A DNA stretch of 64,000 nt from Sipunculus nudus (Eukaryota > Annelida > Sipuncula > Golfingiida > Sipunculidae). The DNA lies in NCBI GenBank assembly GCA_026874595.1, contig CM049312.1:66498929-66562928 (forward strand), read 5' to 3'. Shown here piece by piece: positions 22,180-33,600 of the stretch. Numbering within the stretch: position 1 is the first letter of the stretch; each line of letters opens with the position of its first letter. The notes beneath the pieces were generated by a model, which was given only the letters and a program-made list of their open reading frames with translations, made no database searches and was not told where the DNA came from. A program made the position numbers and the translations under genes.

Positions 22180-24689
22180 TCGTTGTCAACAACCAAAGAG
22201 TGTGGAGTCCAGGTTTATATCCTAATAAACAACTAATGGTCTGCTGAGGAGCAAATAAGGCCTCCACCGAGCAACACACAGATTATACTCCATTGATCAT
22301 TCTTGCGTCTTTTTGACTTTACGCAGGTCAGTTTACCAAATGTTTCTGTGTGCGTGTGTCTGTCTGTGCGGTGGTATTCCTGTAATACACGAATGCTTGC
22401 GCCAACGTCTGGTTCTGAATATAAAGCTGTCATCATAAATAGCGGCCGAGTCTATAAATTTACGTGTATAACCGTTTCCACAGTGTGTTGTTGAAACATA
22501 GTTGTCTCCTAATGTCAAATCGAACTATACGATTCCAAGGACAACGTGTTTAGGATGACCGTATATACTTTCTTATACTCTCTATAGCTATGGACTTCAT
22601 TGAATACCGTCCCACACCAATGGGTATAATATTATCTCGCATATAACGTACTGATTGACATTTAAGGCTGTATAACCTTTGTATATTTACAGTAGATATT
22701 TGGGCAAATATGGCAAACGACGTTATTTTCCGAGGTGAACGGAGTGACTCGTGCACGGTGATATCTGAGATCTAGTTTATATATTCAGTTGATTTAAGGT
22801 TAATGTTCAAAGACGTCAGCTATGACTGGATAACATGACTCACTGTAATATTGTGCTAGACTGTTAAAATGAACTTTACCTTGCATGAAATTCGCTATTA
22901 ATAACGCTCTAGAATTTCTTTTGGCCTCTTGAACGGCATTAATGTGAATGACATTTTCGTATTGTACACCATGTTAATTTATAAACATCGGGAACTTAAT
23001 CTATACTTGCTGTTTGCCCTCTCAGCAGCTCAGAATCATAGATGTTTTAAATTTTCATTAGAAAAAAAATATAACTTAAGGCAACAAAGCTGGCTATTAA
23101 ATAAAGCCAAGAGTTGAAAGAAGTATTAAAATGACCAATATTCACATACCAGTTTTGTCAAATATACATTGTGTTTAGTGTTGTTCCCTTAAAATATTTT
23201 GGTATATCTCAATATTTCGATCTAAAACCGTTAACGTTCATTCTGTATACAAGTTTTTAAATAAAAAAACTATGGAGAGATTAAACAACAGAGTCTGCAA
23301 ATATATTTTAAATATAGGCCAGATACTCCAAATGTAGCAGCTTTAATTAGTAGAATTTGACTAATTTCCTTTGTTTATAACTCGCTTATTACGTTGTTTT
23401 AAGTATACCAGAACAACAGAAACAGATGTATTGTATATGGATGAATTTAGAAACAGGGGTTAATCCAATTGACCTAACCTTAAACGCTTTATGACCAAAA
23501 TTGCATAATCATTCAATGAATAATCATAAGCAATGTAACAGCGAATACCGTATACCCTACGGTGAGATTTGAGCATTATTAGGCAAACAAAACAAAATGT
23601 TTGCAGTATTTACAAGAAGGTTCAATTTGACTGGTGACTATCACTCAGCATGTATTTCCACCACCCTCCCCCTCGGGGGCCCAAAATCTGGGCCGACCCT
23701 CCAACACGGGACACGTGTAGTCTGTCTTAGTACCTGTATTAGCATGTTTCTTTTCCGGAATACTTTTATACAAAGTAAACAGTATAAAAAAATTCTAGGC
23801 CAAAGATTGCACAAGCTATTTTCCATCTACCGAGTGAACAATGATGTCTTTTCTTGCAATGAATTCGTATGAGATAAATATTCAAAAAAAATATGGCAAA
23901 ATACTTCACAAAGATTGCGATATATTCATCACTGGAGAACAGGAATATAGCAGTTCCATCTGATGACGTCAGTCAATGCGACGTCATAGACGAAAGACCT
24001 TTGTGACATCAGTGTATTATAAACAGCTCACGCAACCAAAAGCATGGAAAGCATTCCAGAAATGGGATGCCATAATAATATATTTCGTGAAAGAAGGATT
24101 TTAAATATTTCTTATCATATCGATACAATATTGTTGAGGTTGAAGCTCAATTTATAAAAGAATGTAAAGTATATAATGCTTTGAGGTTAATTTACTTTAG
24201 AAAGACTAATATTAACTAAATATACTGTTTTAAATTATTTAATTTAGATAATCCATTTGAAAAAAAAAAAAAATTTTAAGGAGCCGAAGAATAATAGATG
24301 GTTGAATTATATGTTTTATTCTCACTGAAATATGGCTAATATACAGTGTATACCAAGATATGCATTAATGTTACAAGTGTTAATGGCATTACTCATATAC
24401 CAAGTCAGTGACAGACAGCTACTTTAACTTATATTGATGCATTAATTGACTGAATGTTTATTAAAATGTTTAGAACTTTGGGCTTGGGGCCTTTTCCCTG
24501 AATAAACTTCGATTCTGCTCTGTACACAAGAAAAAACTAGCTTGCATCGGGCGCGATCAGTGGCATGAAACATAAACAAACGCGCACGCCGCCTGGTGGC
24601 CGTGCCGCGCAAATTTACAATGTCACGGTTCAAACCGCTATTTCTTGTGATTCTTAATTAATGTTTCTATTTGTTTGAGCGTTGAGGCG

Positions 24690-24752
<63 letters not shown>

Positions 24753-25960
24753 CGTAACAATTGAACCTTAAGATCGTAATCAGATACTAGACTTTGTGCT
24801 GAAACGAGGACTCCAGAAAATGGAAATCTAGGAGCTAGTATTGTGTCAATGTTCTTTCATTCTATTCGAAAAACCCAATGATAAACAATCTATCGACGTT
24901 ATTACAGCCGGGGGGTTTTCTTGTATGCTTTATTGACCTGGATATTTTCCTATTTGTGGCGGTACCAGTGTAACAGCAGTGTCGAGTTTTCTTTGGACCT
25001 TATTGATCACACAAAGGTATTTGACTGAAAAGAGAGGAGACCCCTGCCTGTGTAAACACCAATCTTTAATTATATGACGCCGAGTTAGCTGTTTAAATTA
25101 CCTAATTTATACTCGGTTATGCCAGCGTAAACATGAGAAAAGTAACACTCAGCCTCATCAATATTTATCTTTCAGGCAGATATTAGCCCAGATCTATTTT
25201 AGTAGTTGTTTCATTACGCCCGGTAATCATACATTTTTTTTCAACAAGACTTAAACAGTGCAAAAGACCAAGTAAGCCTTTGTACTAATGTTGCTTCTTG
25301 TATCTAGGAATTATTATCTAATATTTCTAATTTATACTATTTCTTTGACCAGTACAATGAAGGATCAATGAAAAAAAGATTGCCTCTACCGATCACCCTT
25401 TCTCACTTCTTGATTTAGGAATTAACAGACAGCTCAATGATGCCTAACACAAGTGCCACAGTGTCACCAATTACGTTCAATGTATAAAAACTGCATCCAA
25501 GTTGATCTGAATGTGTTTTTGCCTTTAATCATTCAAATTTTGTGTATCTATACTGGTGTAAAATTTTTGCGCTAGCAGCCAATCATATTTTATAACACGG
25601 CGGGTTCGATAATTCTTTATTCCTTAAACTTGTAGCACAGTATTCAATATCACACGTCATGTGAATCTTCAGGTACGTCACACGCTTGGTTCGGAGCGTG
25701 GTTAACCGGGAGTTTGCTCGACTCGTCCAGGCAATGATCCAACCTCTGTTTCATTCCGCGTACATCCTACATGTTTCAATAAAGGGGAGGGGGACAAAAT
25801 TTAAATAAAAGAAAATAAATAAATTCTCATTTTTATCTTGGCTCCCTATTCACAATATACTGCAGGCCTCTTCAGGAAACAAAAAAATTGGCTAAGTTAA
25901 AATGAGTATATCCAATTATTTTCCGCTATAAAAATATTTCGCTAGCTGGGGTCGGGTTAA
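22180..25960. other. Gene-free stretch
   Basis: No supported exon on either strand. It holds the (AT)n tract at 24692-24751, A-runs near 24260-24273 and a GC-richer patch near 24540-24620 (CGCACGCCGCCTGGTGGCCG). The open frames are short and not conserved in character. Confidence 0.4.
24692..24751. repeat. (AT)n microsatellite
   Basis: About 25 AT units ending in an imperfect TTTATATATA. Confidence 0.95.
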
Positions 25961-26019
25961 AATGTCTGTCAATCAGATGACATGGTGCAGCGAAAACCCA
26001 AGTTCGTGCTGCTTGTTGC

Positions 26020-27710
26020 TTGCCGGAATCAAAGATTTCGGCAAGCATATTACTCAGTTGGGTATGTCTGTTAGTTTGTTTGTTGCTTGCCGGAATCAAA
26101 GATTTCGGCAAGCATATTGGTCAGTTGCGTATGTCTGTTTGTCTGTTTGTCTGTCTGTTTGTTTGTCACCACTCTCCTGGCCACAATTTTGCCACAATAA
26201 CCTTGAAACTTACAGGGATGTTCGAAAACATAATTTCTAGGTGCCCTATTATTTTTGGTTAAAATAGGTCAAAGGTCAAGGTCAAGGTCGTCAAAACTTC
26301 TCAAAACGTTTTTTTCTTCATATCTTTGTGACTATTAGTCGTAGCTACTTCAACAATAGCTCATTTTAATCGTCATTCCAAGGCCTGTCTATTGGTGTGT
26401 AGCTGACTCAAATTTGCCGTAACCATGGTTACAAATTTTGGGGGAAAAGTCAGGATATTCGAAAATAAGGGGTCTTATTTTTCTAACTTTGTCAGTTTTA
26501 AAGCTAGAGTGATCTACTTTTTTGCATCAGGTAGCATTTAACTAGTACTACAAGATTTTATTACAAGTCTTGCAGTATCTCGTAAAATATCTCGTGAATA
26601 GAGATATTTCGAGATTTCATTCATCTTGCGCCATAGGCCACATTATTGCAGCAATCTTTTTGAAACTGACATATCATAAGTCCTACACTAGTATCTCGAA
26701 ATTGTTTTTTCATTTTTTGAATATGGCTGCTAGGGGGCGCTGCAAACGACCCTCACACACATATCATTACATTGGCCATATCTCTAAAACCCAAAGCTTC
26801 ATTTACATAAACTATAGCTTATTTTTTTCCTCTGAGTCTTCTCCATAAACTGATAATGTCATCTGGTCTCAATCTTGTGTCACTTTGTCAGTGTGTCCGT
26901 CTGTTTGTCAGTTGTCCTCAAATTTGCCTGCTTGCTAGTTCTTGCGTCTCACATATAGCATTCTACAGGCCACAGTTTTTAAAAAAAGCATTTAAAAACT
27001 GATGCATATTATGTTTTACAGAAATATCTCAAAACATTTTTTCTATTTTCCGGATATGGCCGCTAGGTGGCGCTGCACCTGACCCTCACACACATATCAT
27101 TATATTGACCATATCTCTAAAACCCAAAGGCACAATTACAGAAACTATGGCTTATTTACTTTCCCTGAGTCTTCTCCATGACCTAGTAATGTCATCTGGT
27201 CATAATCTTGTGTCACTTTGTCAGTGTGTCTGTTTGTCAGTTGTCCTAAAATCCGCCTACTTGCTGGTTCTTGCGTCTCATATATAGCATTCTACAGGCC
27301 ACAGTTTTTTTTTCAGGAATCCTTTTAAAACTGGTACATCTTATGTGTTACACTAATATCTCAAAACAGATTTTTCATTTTTCCGGATATAGCCACTAGG
27401 GGGCGCTGCACTTTCAACTCCCCAACATATCATGTTTTGGCTATCTCTCCAAAATTATAAACCTTACCTACATAAACTATCGCTAATTTTGCTCTTCTTC
27501 ACCTTTGGCGCTTTTGTCTGTAATCTGTTATCACAGATGTGTCAGTATGTCTGTCTGTTCGTGTTTTGTTGTCAGCTTTGTCTGCTTCCTCGTTGCTTTG
27601 TCTGATATGTCATTTTACAGGCCACAACTTCTAAGCAAACGCTGAGGGTCATTCAAATAATAGAAAACCCACAATATGTTCTGTCTGTCCGTCTGTCTGT
27701 CATTTCAACT
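26020..27710 (+). mobile_element. Dispersed composite repeat, copy 1 (with 333-bp tandem units)
   Basis: Opens with two copies of the hairpin CTTGCCGGAATC-AAA-GATTTCGGCAAG (about 26030-26056 and 26087-26113), then GTCTG/GTTTG runs and CACCACTCTCCTGGCCACAA. A 333-bp unit follows: its ATATGGC-x-GCTAGG-x-GGCGCTGCA landmark recurs at 26721, 27054 and 27387. It closes with ACTTCCGGCAAGCGCTCGAC and a CGACC-TCT-GGTCG hairpin next to TCTAGT. The same opening and closing blocks define copy 2. Non-coding; the element class is unknown. Confidence 0.6.
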
Positions 27711-29865
27711 TCCGGCAAGCGCTCGACCTCTGGTCGTCTAGTTTGTTTGTCACCACTCTCCTGGCCACAATTTTGCAGCAATCGACATGACCCTTACAGG
27801 GTTGATTGACAACCGAACACCCTGGAACCCTATTGTTTTTGGTCAACATTGCTCCAAGGTCAAGGGTCAAGGTCACGACAGGTGTGGTTAACGGTTTTTG
27901 CACTATAACTTCGCCATAAATAGCCTTATCCACTTCTCCAATAGCTCATTTTTTTCGTCATCACCTGGCCTTTCTTTTGACATGTAGCTTACTTAAATTT
28001 GCCGTTACCATGGTTACATGTTTTGGGCAAAAATCATGGAAATTGGAAATAACACGACAATTTTTTGTAACTTTGTCAATTTTTAAGCTACAGACGTCTG
28101 GTTTTGGTCATTATGTACCTTATAGGCAGCTTGACATGATAAAACTAAAAGTCTCGCCAAATCTCGCACCATTTCTCGTCAAACGAGAGTCTTCGAGGTT
28201 GCATTTTTTAACAATGGCTTTGAAATTGATATATTTTGTGTTATTTATAAATATCTCGAAATAGGTTTTTCATTATTTGGAAATAGCCACCAGGGGGCGT
28301 GGTACCTGAAACACTGTAACATTTCATTTTTCTGCAATATCTAAAATAATTTTAAACATGGCACAATTTATATCGTTGTATCTTAAACTAGGAACATTGG
28401 CTTATTCCTCCGCACATGTAGCTTTGTGCTGCCGTTACCATGGTTACCAAATTTGTGGGTTAAACTTGACGATCTGAAAATATGCAGTTTTTGGCTTCTA
28501 TCTCGGTTAATATTTATGTTTCAAGGGTCTAGTTTTTTGCATAAGGCTGCTTCCCCTTGGTTCTAAGTCATTCAATTGGAAGTCTCGTCAAATTTCGCTC
28601 GGTTTATCGTCAAACGAGAAAAAACGAGATTTCACGGAAATGCTTATAACTCGGCGACTTTTACAGCTACACAGGTCTAGTTTTCGACATTTCATAACAT
28701 ATGACCAGCTTGACACGCCAGAAAAGAAATCAGGCCAAATCTCGCACCATATCTCGTCAAGCGAGAAAAAAACGAGATATCATGGAAATGCTTATAACTA
28801 GGCGACTTTTACAGCTACTCAGGTCTAGTTTTTGGCATTTGGTAAGATTTGGCCAACTTGACATAGTAAAACTGCGATACTTGGCGAAATCTCGCACTAT
28901 ATCTGGTCAAATGTGGAAAAACGAGATTTCACAGAAATGCATATAAGTCGGCGACTTTCACGGCTAGACAGGTCTAGTTTTTGGCATTCATTAACATTTG
29001 GACGGCTTGACATGACAAACCTGCAAGACTGGCCAAATCTCGCACCATATCTCGTCAAACGATAAAAAAAGGAGATTTCACAGAAATGCTAATAACTCGG
29101 CGACTTTTACAGCTAGACAGATGTAGTTTTCGCCATTTCATAACATTTAGAGAGTTTGATATGACAAATCTACAAGACTGGCCAAATCCTGCACCATATC
29201 TCGTCAAACGAGAAAACACGAGAGTACACGGAAATGCTTATAACTCGGCGACTTTTACAGCTAGACGGATCTAGTTTTCGCCATTTCGTAACGTTTGGCC
29301 GTCTTGACATAATAAAACTGCTCGTCTTGCCAAATCTCGTACTATATCTCGTCAAGCGAGAAAAAAAATGATTTCACGTAAATGCTGATAACACGGCGAC
29401 TTTTGCAGCTAGACAGGTCTAGTTTCCGGCATTTTGTAATATTTGACAAACCTGACATGACAAAACTGGAAATCTCGCCAAAGCTCGCACCATTTCCCGT
29501 CAAACGAGAAAACACGAGATTTCATGCAAATGCTTATTACTCAGCGGCTTTTATAGCTAGACAGGTCTAGTTTTCGGCATTTCATATCATTTGGCCAGCT
29601 TGACATGACAAACCTGAAAACGTCTCACTGCTTCTTGTCAAACGAGATTAACGGGATTTCATGAAAAAAAATTTGAACTTGGTCCCTTTTACACTAGAAA
29701 GATATGCAGCTGTTAAAGGTCAGCATGCATAAATAAACATATTATCCGTTTCTGCTGCCCCAACAATGTTGCTCATTCATATGACTGTTTCTACATGCAC
29801 TCTCTGTCTATCTGTCTGTATCATTTCCATTTCCGGCAAGCGCGTGACCTCTGGTCATCTTGTTC
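27711..29865 (+). mobile_element. Dispersed composite repeat, copy 2 (with 148-bp satellite)
   Basis: Shares CACCACTCTCCTGGCCACAA, the TCAAGGTCA-type block, the GCCGTTACCATGGTTAC block and the terminal TTCCGGCAAGCG...GACCTCTGGTC hairpin with copy 1. Where copy 1 has one decayed 'TCTCGTAAAATATCTCGTG' unit (about 26480-26625), copy 2 has it amplified into a tandem array (next entry). The right end reads TCTTGT where copy 1 reads TCTAGT. Confidence 0.6.
28600..29665. repeat. 148-bp tandem satellite array, about 7 units
   Basis: The landmark ATAACTCGGCGACTTTTACA recurs near 28647, 28792, 28943, 29091, 29239, 29387 and 29533, intervals of 145-151 bases. Each unit also carries TCTCGCACCATATCTCGTCA and an AACGAGAAAAAACGAGATTT block. 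Several 60-80 codon frames in this stretch are phase repeats of the satellite, not genes. Confidence 0.8.
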
Positions 29866-30440
29866 TTTTATTGACCAAACTGGTCCGCTGACGGTAATTA
29901 TTATGGCTGCACCAAATGTACCTGTCAAAATGGAAGATTTTATTAAGAAAAAGGGGAAATTATTAGAAAATTTTTATTGAAAAGCATCAGCGTCTTACAA
30001 GACGGGGCAAGGGGGACCGGTGATCAATATGTTTCCAGCTCACTGGAGAGTTTGTACCGGGTTTATGGGGTCAGCCATAATTCTTACTGATTAAACTATA
30101 AACAGGCATTTGATCCCCGTGGGCAGCGTAATACGTATAATGAATTTCAGTTCACGTCGTCCGACATCTAGTGCCTAAATCCGTATTTATCATGCCAGGC
30201 AGCGGTCAAACCAGCATTGATAACTGCGGTGGCATACTGCAACATTGGGAGCGAACGATCTATTTTGCATGTGAACTTAAATACTAGTTATCTAATGCTA
30301 TATTTTACCAGAATGTGAAATTCATGTTTACTTGTTTTTATTTAATATTAACATTTGACGTTAGATGTCGGATAATCTTTTTCTTGACAGACCTTTATGG
30401 ACCTCTTAACTATATACTATCTTTCTTTCTTTTTTTGTAG
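29866..30440. other. Upstream region of the five-repeat protein gene
   Basis: No coding exon could be joined to the gene downstream. The short frame MAAPNVPVKMEDFIKKKGKL ending at 29980 has no donor before its stop. A pyrimidine tract TTTCTTTCTTTTTTTGTAG at 30422-30440 is a strong splice acceptor, so at least one upstream, probably 5'-UTR, exon is expected in or beyond this stretch. Confidence 0.4.
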
Positions 30441-30455
30441 AATAAATCTTCCGAG

Positions 30456-31211
30456 ATGAGCTCCCTTTACTCCAAGGTTATTCCGGAACCCATTATGTCC
30501 AAAAGTTACGGCTTTAAAAAAGTCTCGGCCGCTGAACTAGAAGGCATTGTGGAGCGAATGCAGAAGAGGACCTACGCCAGAGACATCTACCACGGAGAAC
30601 TGTATCAAAAAATGCCCTCTCCACCCAGACCTCCGTCATCCACATGCAAGAGGGCGCCACCTGCTGGCCAGGAGTTTGGGACGCGGTATAGGCGTCCCGC
30701 GTCATCACGTGACATCAGTCGCATAACGCGCAGACTCAGACGACCGACCACTGCTACCCTAGCGGCAAACGGAGAAATCAGCCCTTCTTATGAATTAGAT
30801 TTCCCGTATATGCAAACTACCAAGTCTTCATCACCTCAAGAACGCAAAAAGGTAATGGACCGTATACTTCGCCCGACAACTGCTAGTCGAAGCAAACTTT
30901 ATGGGGAGTGCGTCTTTTGCGGAGATCCCAACATGGCGGACTATGTTGACATTGATTTTTCAGACGATAAAATTGTATCTCAGGGAGAATTGCAGGAAAT
31001 ATTGAACCGTGCAGGTGCCCCAACCTTCGCCAGTGAAGGTGGTGTCAAAACTTGCAAAAAACGTACCCCAAGCTGTACACGGGTAACTGAACTTCCGTTA
31101 GTTAGTGGTCTCTCTCGCTCAAAACGTGTCGATCAGATTGTTGACAGGTTATACCGACCAACGCAGGCTATACCGATACACAAACAACCGCAATATACCG
31201 CCGTGCATTAA
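30456..31211 (+). CDS. 251-aa protein with five R-x-x-x-P-T-x-A-type repeats, family unknown
   Basis: Starts ATGAGCTCC 16 bases after a strong acceptor (TTTTTTTGTAG at 30430-30440) and ends TAA. The frame is also open from the acceptor (NKSSE before the Met), so an upstream exon could add residues. Five related motifs recur at roughly 50-residue spacing: VERMQKRTYAR (32-42), TRRLRRPTTAT (91-101), MDRILRPTTAS (134-144), LNRAGAPTFAS (183-193) and VDRLYRPTQAI (229-239). The spacers are basic and Ser/Pro-rich; the fourth is preceded by an acidic stretch (DYVDIDFSDD, 162-171). No signal peptide, membrane segment or enzyme motif. Repeats of this style occur in filament- or axoneme-binding proteins, but that role is a guess. 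Codon content and low simple-sequence content support a real gene. Confidence 0.68.
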   Translation: MSSLYSKVIPEPIMSKSYGFKKVSAAELEGIVERMQKRTYARDIYHGELYQKMPSPPRPPSSTCKRAPPAGQEFGTRYRRPASSRDISRITRRLRRPTTATLAANGEISPSYELDFPYMQTTKSSSPQERKKVMDRILRPTTASRSKLYGECVFCGDPNMADYVDIDFSDDKIVSQGELQEILNRAGAPTFASEGGVKTCKKRTPSCTRVTELPLVSGLSRSKRVDQIVDRLYRPTQAIPIHKQPQYTAVH

Positions 31212-33287
31212 TGAAAACTTTGTTAGCATACTTCAACATTAGTATATATAAGACTCATCTACAATGAATAGGTAATTTATCAGAGAATGGCTCAGGGCCA
31301 AACGTACCTTCTGAGGAAAAAAACCTACATTAGCAAAAATGATAAAGATTTTTCATTTCAAGATTGTATTGATGTGTACTGCCGAGAGGAATTTCGGAGC
31401 TCACACTGTTTAAAAAAAACGGACATGAAAAAAAGTTTAAGGTAGTTAACGCTACAGTTGACAACTTTATAGGACCATCTGCTTTGCTTTTTGTCGTCGT
31501 CATGTCCGGTCGTCTGTCTAAACTGTTCAAGCTGTGTTAATGGAACAGGCATGAATGACATTGTTTCTCTGTCATATTGTTCAATATAATCAAAAACATT
31601 TTGTAACTATTCATTATACAAATTGGAATTTATCACAGGATCCAGTTAATTATTTCCCATTTTCCCACAGTCATTTTGAGTTCAATCAACCTTTACTAAA
31701 CGTAAAACTTTCGAACTCTTTCGCCGGTAAAAGTAAAGGAAGATGAAATGTGCTCTTTCACCTGATGCTTACTGTGTCAGTTTACGGTGGAACCCTTTGG
31801 GCAGCTAAGCCAAATTACTGTTCTAACCTCTAATGTATTAAAGGGCGGGTTACTTATTTCAGGAAAAGAGATCGACAAACGTCCGGTCAAGGCCGCGATC
31901 TCCACAGGGAAGGTTAGAATAAGTACAGTTTGCAAATTAAAAGGCAACAGGCCGCACACAGTTATCGGCAACACTTCTATGTTTATCACTAAACGATTAG
32001 ACACATCCGTTTGCTTTCTATCATTTACATCTTCAGAATTATAGCCGTATTATATATTGATTTATAAATTCAATACATGAATTAGAAAATTCTTATATCA
32101 AAATATGTATATATTGGTTCAACATTACTAATTATTCGACATACTTTCAGCAGCTTGAAATATCATTTTATTCCTTAAGCATCATACATTATTCACAAGT
32201 TTTACCCGGAACAATAAAAGGTATATGAAAAGAGTGAATGATTCACTTTATTGGACAGTAATGTGGTCGGTTATGGTATTCAGTTTAAAAATAATGAAGT
32301 CCAACCATAGCATTATACAATTGACCCAATCATTTTTTAACAAAATGAATATATTAAAGGTATTAAGTATAATTTATTTCTTGTTGTTTCTTGTGTTGGT
32401 ATAGAACTGGACAGTGAAAGATTTCTGTTGACTGATCCCCTGTTGAAGCTGACTGCTTGTCGAGGTTGTATATTGAAATTTGTTATCAAGTTATCTTGAG
32501 CCATGCGATTCTTCAACTTTTCACGTTCTCAGAAAGTTTCTGATTCAAGGTTTCTGTAATTTATTACTGTTTACAAAAGCTTTAGTATTTTGAAACCGGG
32601 TTTTTTAATTGTGGTTCTTTTTTAGAACTCAACTTTCAACAGTCAATTTAAGAACAGAGCAGACAATGTGAATTTCGAATAGGTATACAAATACCACTAC
32701 TACCACCGCTTTGACTACATGTAAGTTCTTTACACGAGCCTGTAATTTATGCTGCGTTCGTTCCCTTTGGAATAGATGGTATGTACGAGATTCCCAGTGG
32801 GAAATCCCGTCCACACGTGATCCAAGTGGAACTTACCACTGGGAAACTACGATTTGGCGGAGCAAGTCGATCTGTTCAACTTAGCGACCTTCATCTTTAT
32901 TCACTGCTTTTCGAGATGCAGGGAGCAAATAAAGACACCAATATTTGACTGGTTTACATAGAAGTTTTATATGACAAATAAAATTGAACAAATGTGACAT
33001 GAAACATATTTTATTAATCAGTTTCTTTTTGGTTACTATAAAAACCTAGACATCCGGTCAGTGGGTCTTTTGTTGGGTACCGAACGTTTGAAAGTGGTAC
33101 GAACGAGCTGCCATCTGGTAAATACCATCTGTACGAGCGGTAACGAACGCAGCATTAGTCACACCGTCACACCGTTGTCCTCCAAACTGTTTAAATGCTA
33201 CATCTCATGGCGACACCTTTTGGTGGGTTGCGATACCAATCATCTAAGTTTCTTCTTGGTCGGAGAATTTTAGTCGAATTTTTAATT
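31212..33287. other. 3' flank of the repeat-protein gene, no gene seen
   Basis: No canonical AATAAA close to the stop codon was identified. The stretch is unique-looking AT-rich DNA with short frames on both strands and no recognised protein or repeat family. Confidence 0.35.
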
Positions 33288-33600
33288 TTTCGCTCCGCCA
33301 GGAGGGTATGCCTTCATCCCTGTTAGTGTTGGTGTGTGTGCTTGTGTATGTATGTGTTTGTGTATGTGTGTTGTTCATAACAAAACTCACGCAATAATTA
33401 TGAACGGAATCTCATTAAATTTTCAGGGCATTTACGGAATGAGCCAATCAAAAATCGATTAGATTTTGGTGTGGATACGGTATCTGAACCGGATTCAGGA
33501 ATATCATCAAGGAATTTTCACAAATATAGAGTCATCTATATACGAATGAACCTGAGCGTATATATAATATAGCACAAGTTCATGCAAATAAGGGTTGAGC
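33288..33600 (+). mobile_element. GGCGGAGG-family dispersed repeat
   Basis: Begins CGCTCCGCCAGGAGGGTATG and includes ATGAACGGAATCTCATTAAA and ATCGATTAGATTTTGGTGTG, the family blocks also seen at 20205, 57757 and 55705 (inverted). An internal GTGTGTATGT run has expanded. The right end is not clear. Confidence 0.5.

Noticed and set aside
28701-29570. Series of similar 60-80 codon frames (MLITRRLLQL-type)
   Set aside because: They recur at 148-base satellite spacing and lack a splice or start context.
29795-29980. Frame containing MAAPNVPVKMEDF as a possible first exon of the 30456 gene
   Set aside because: No GT donor in a compatible phase before its stop.
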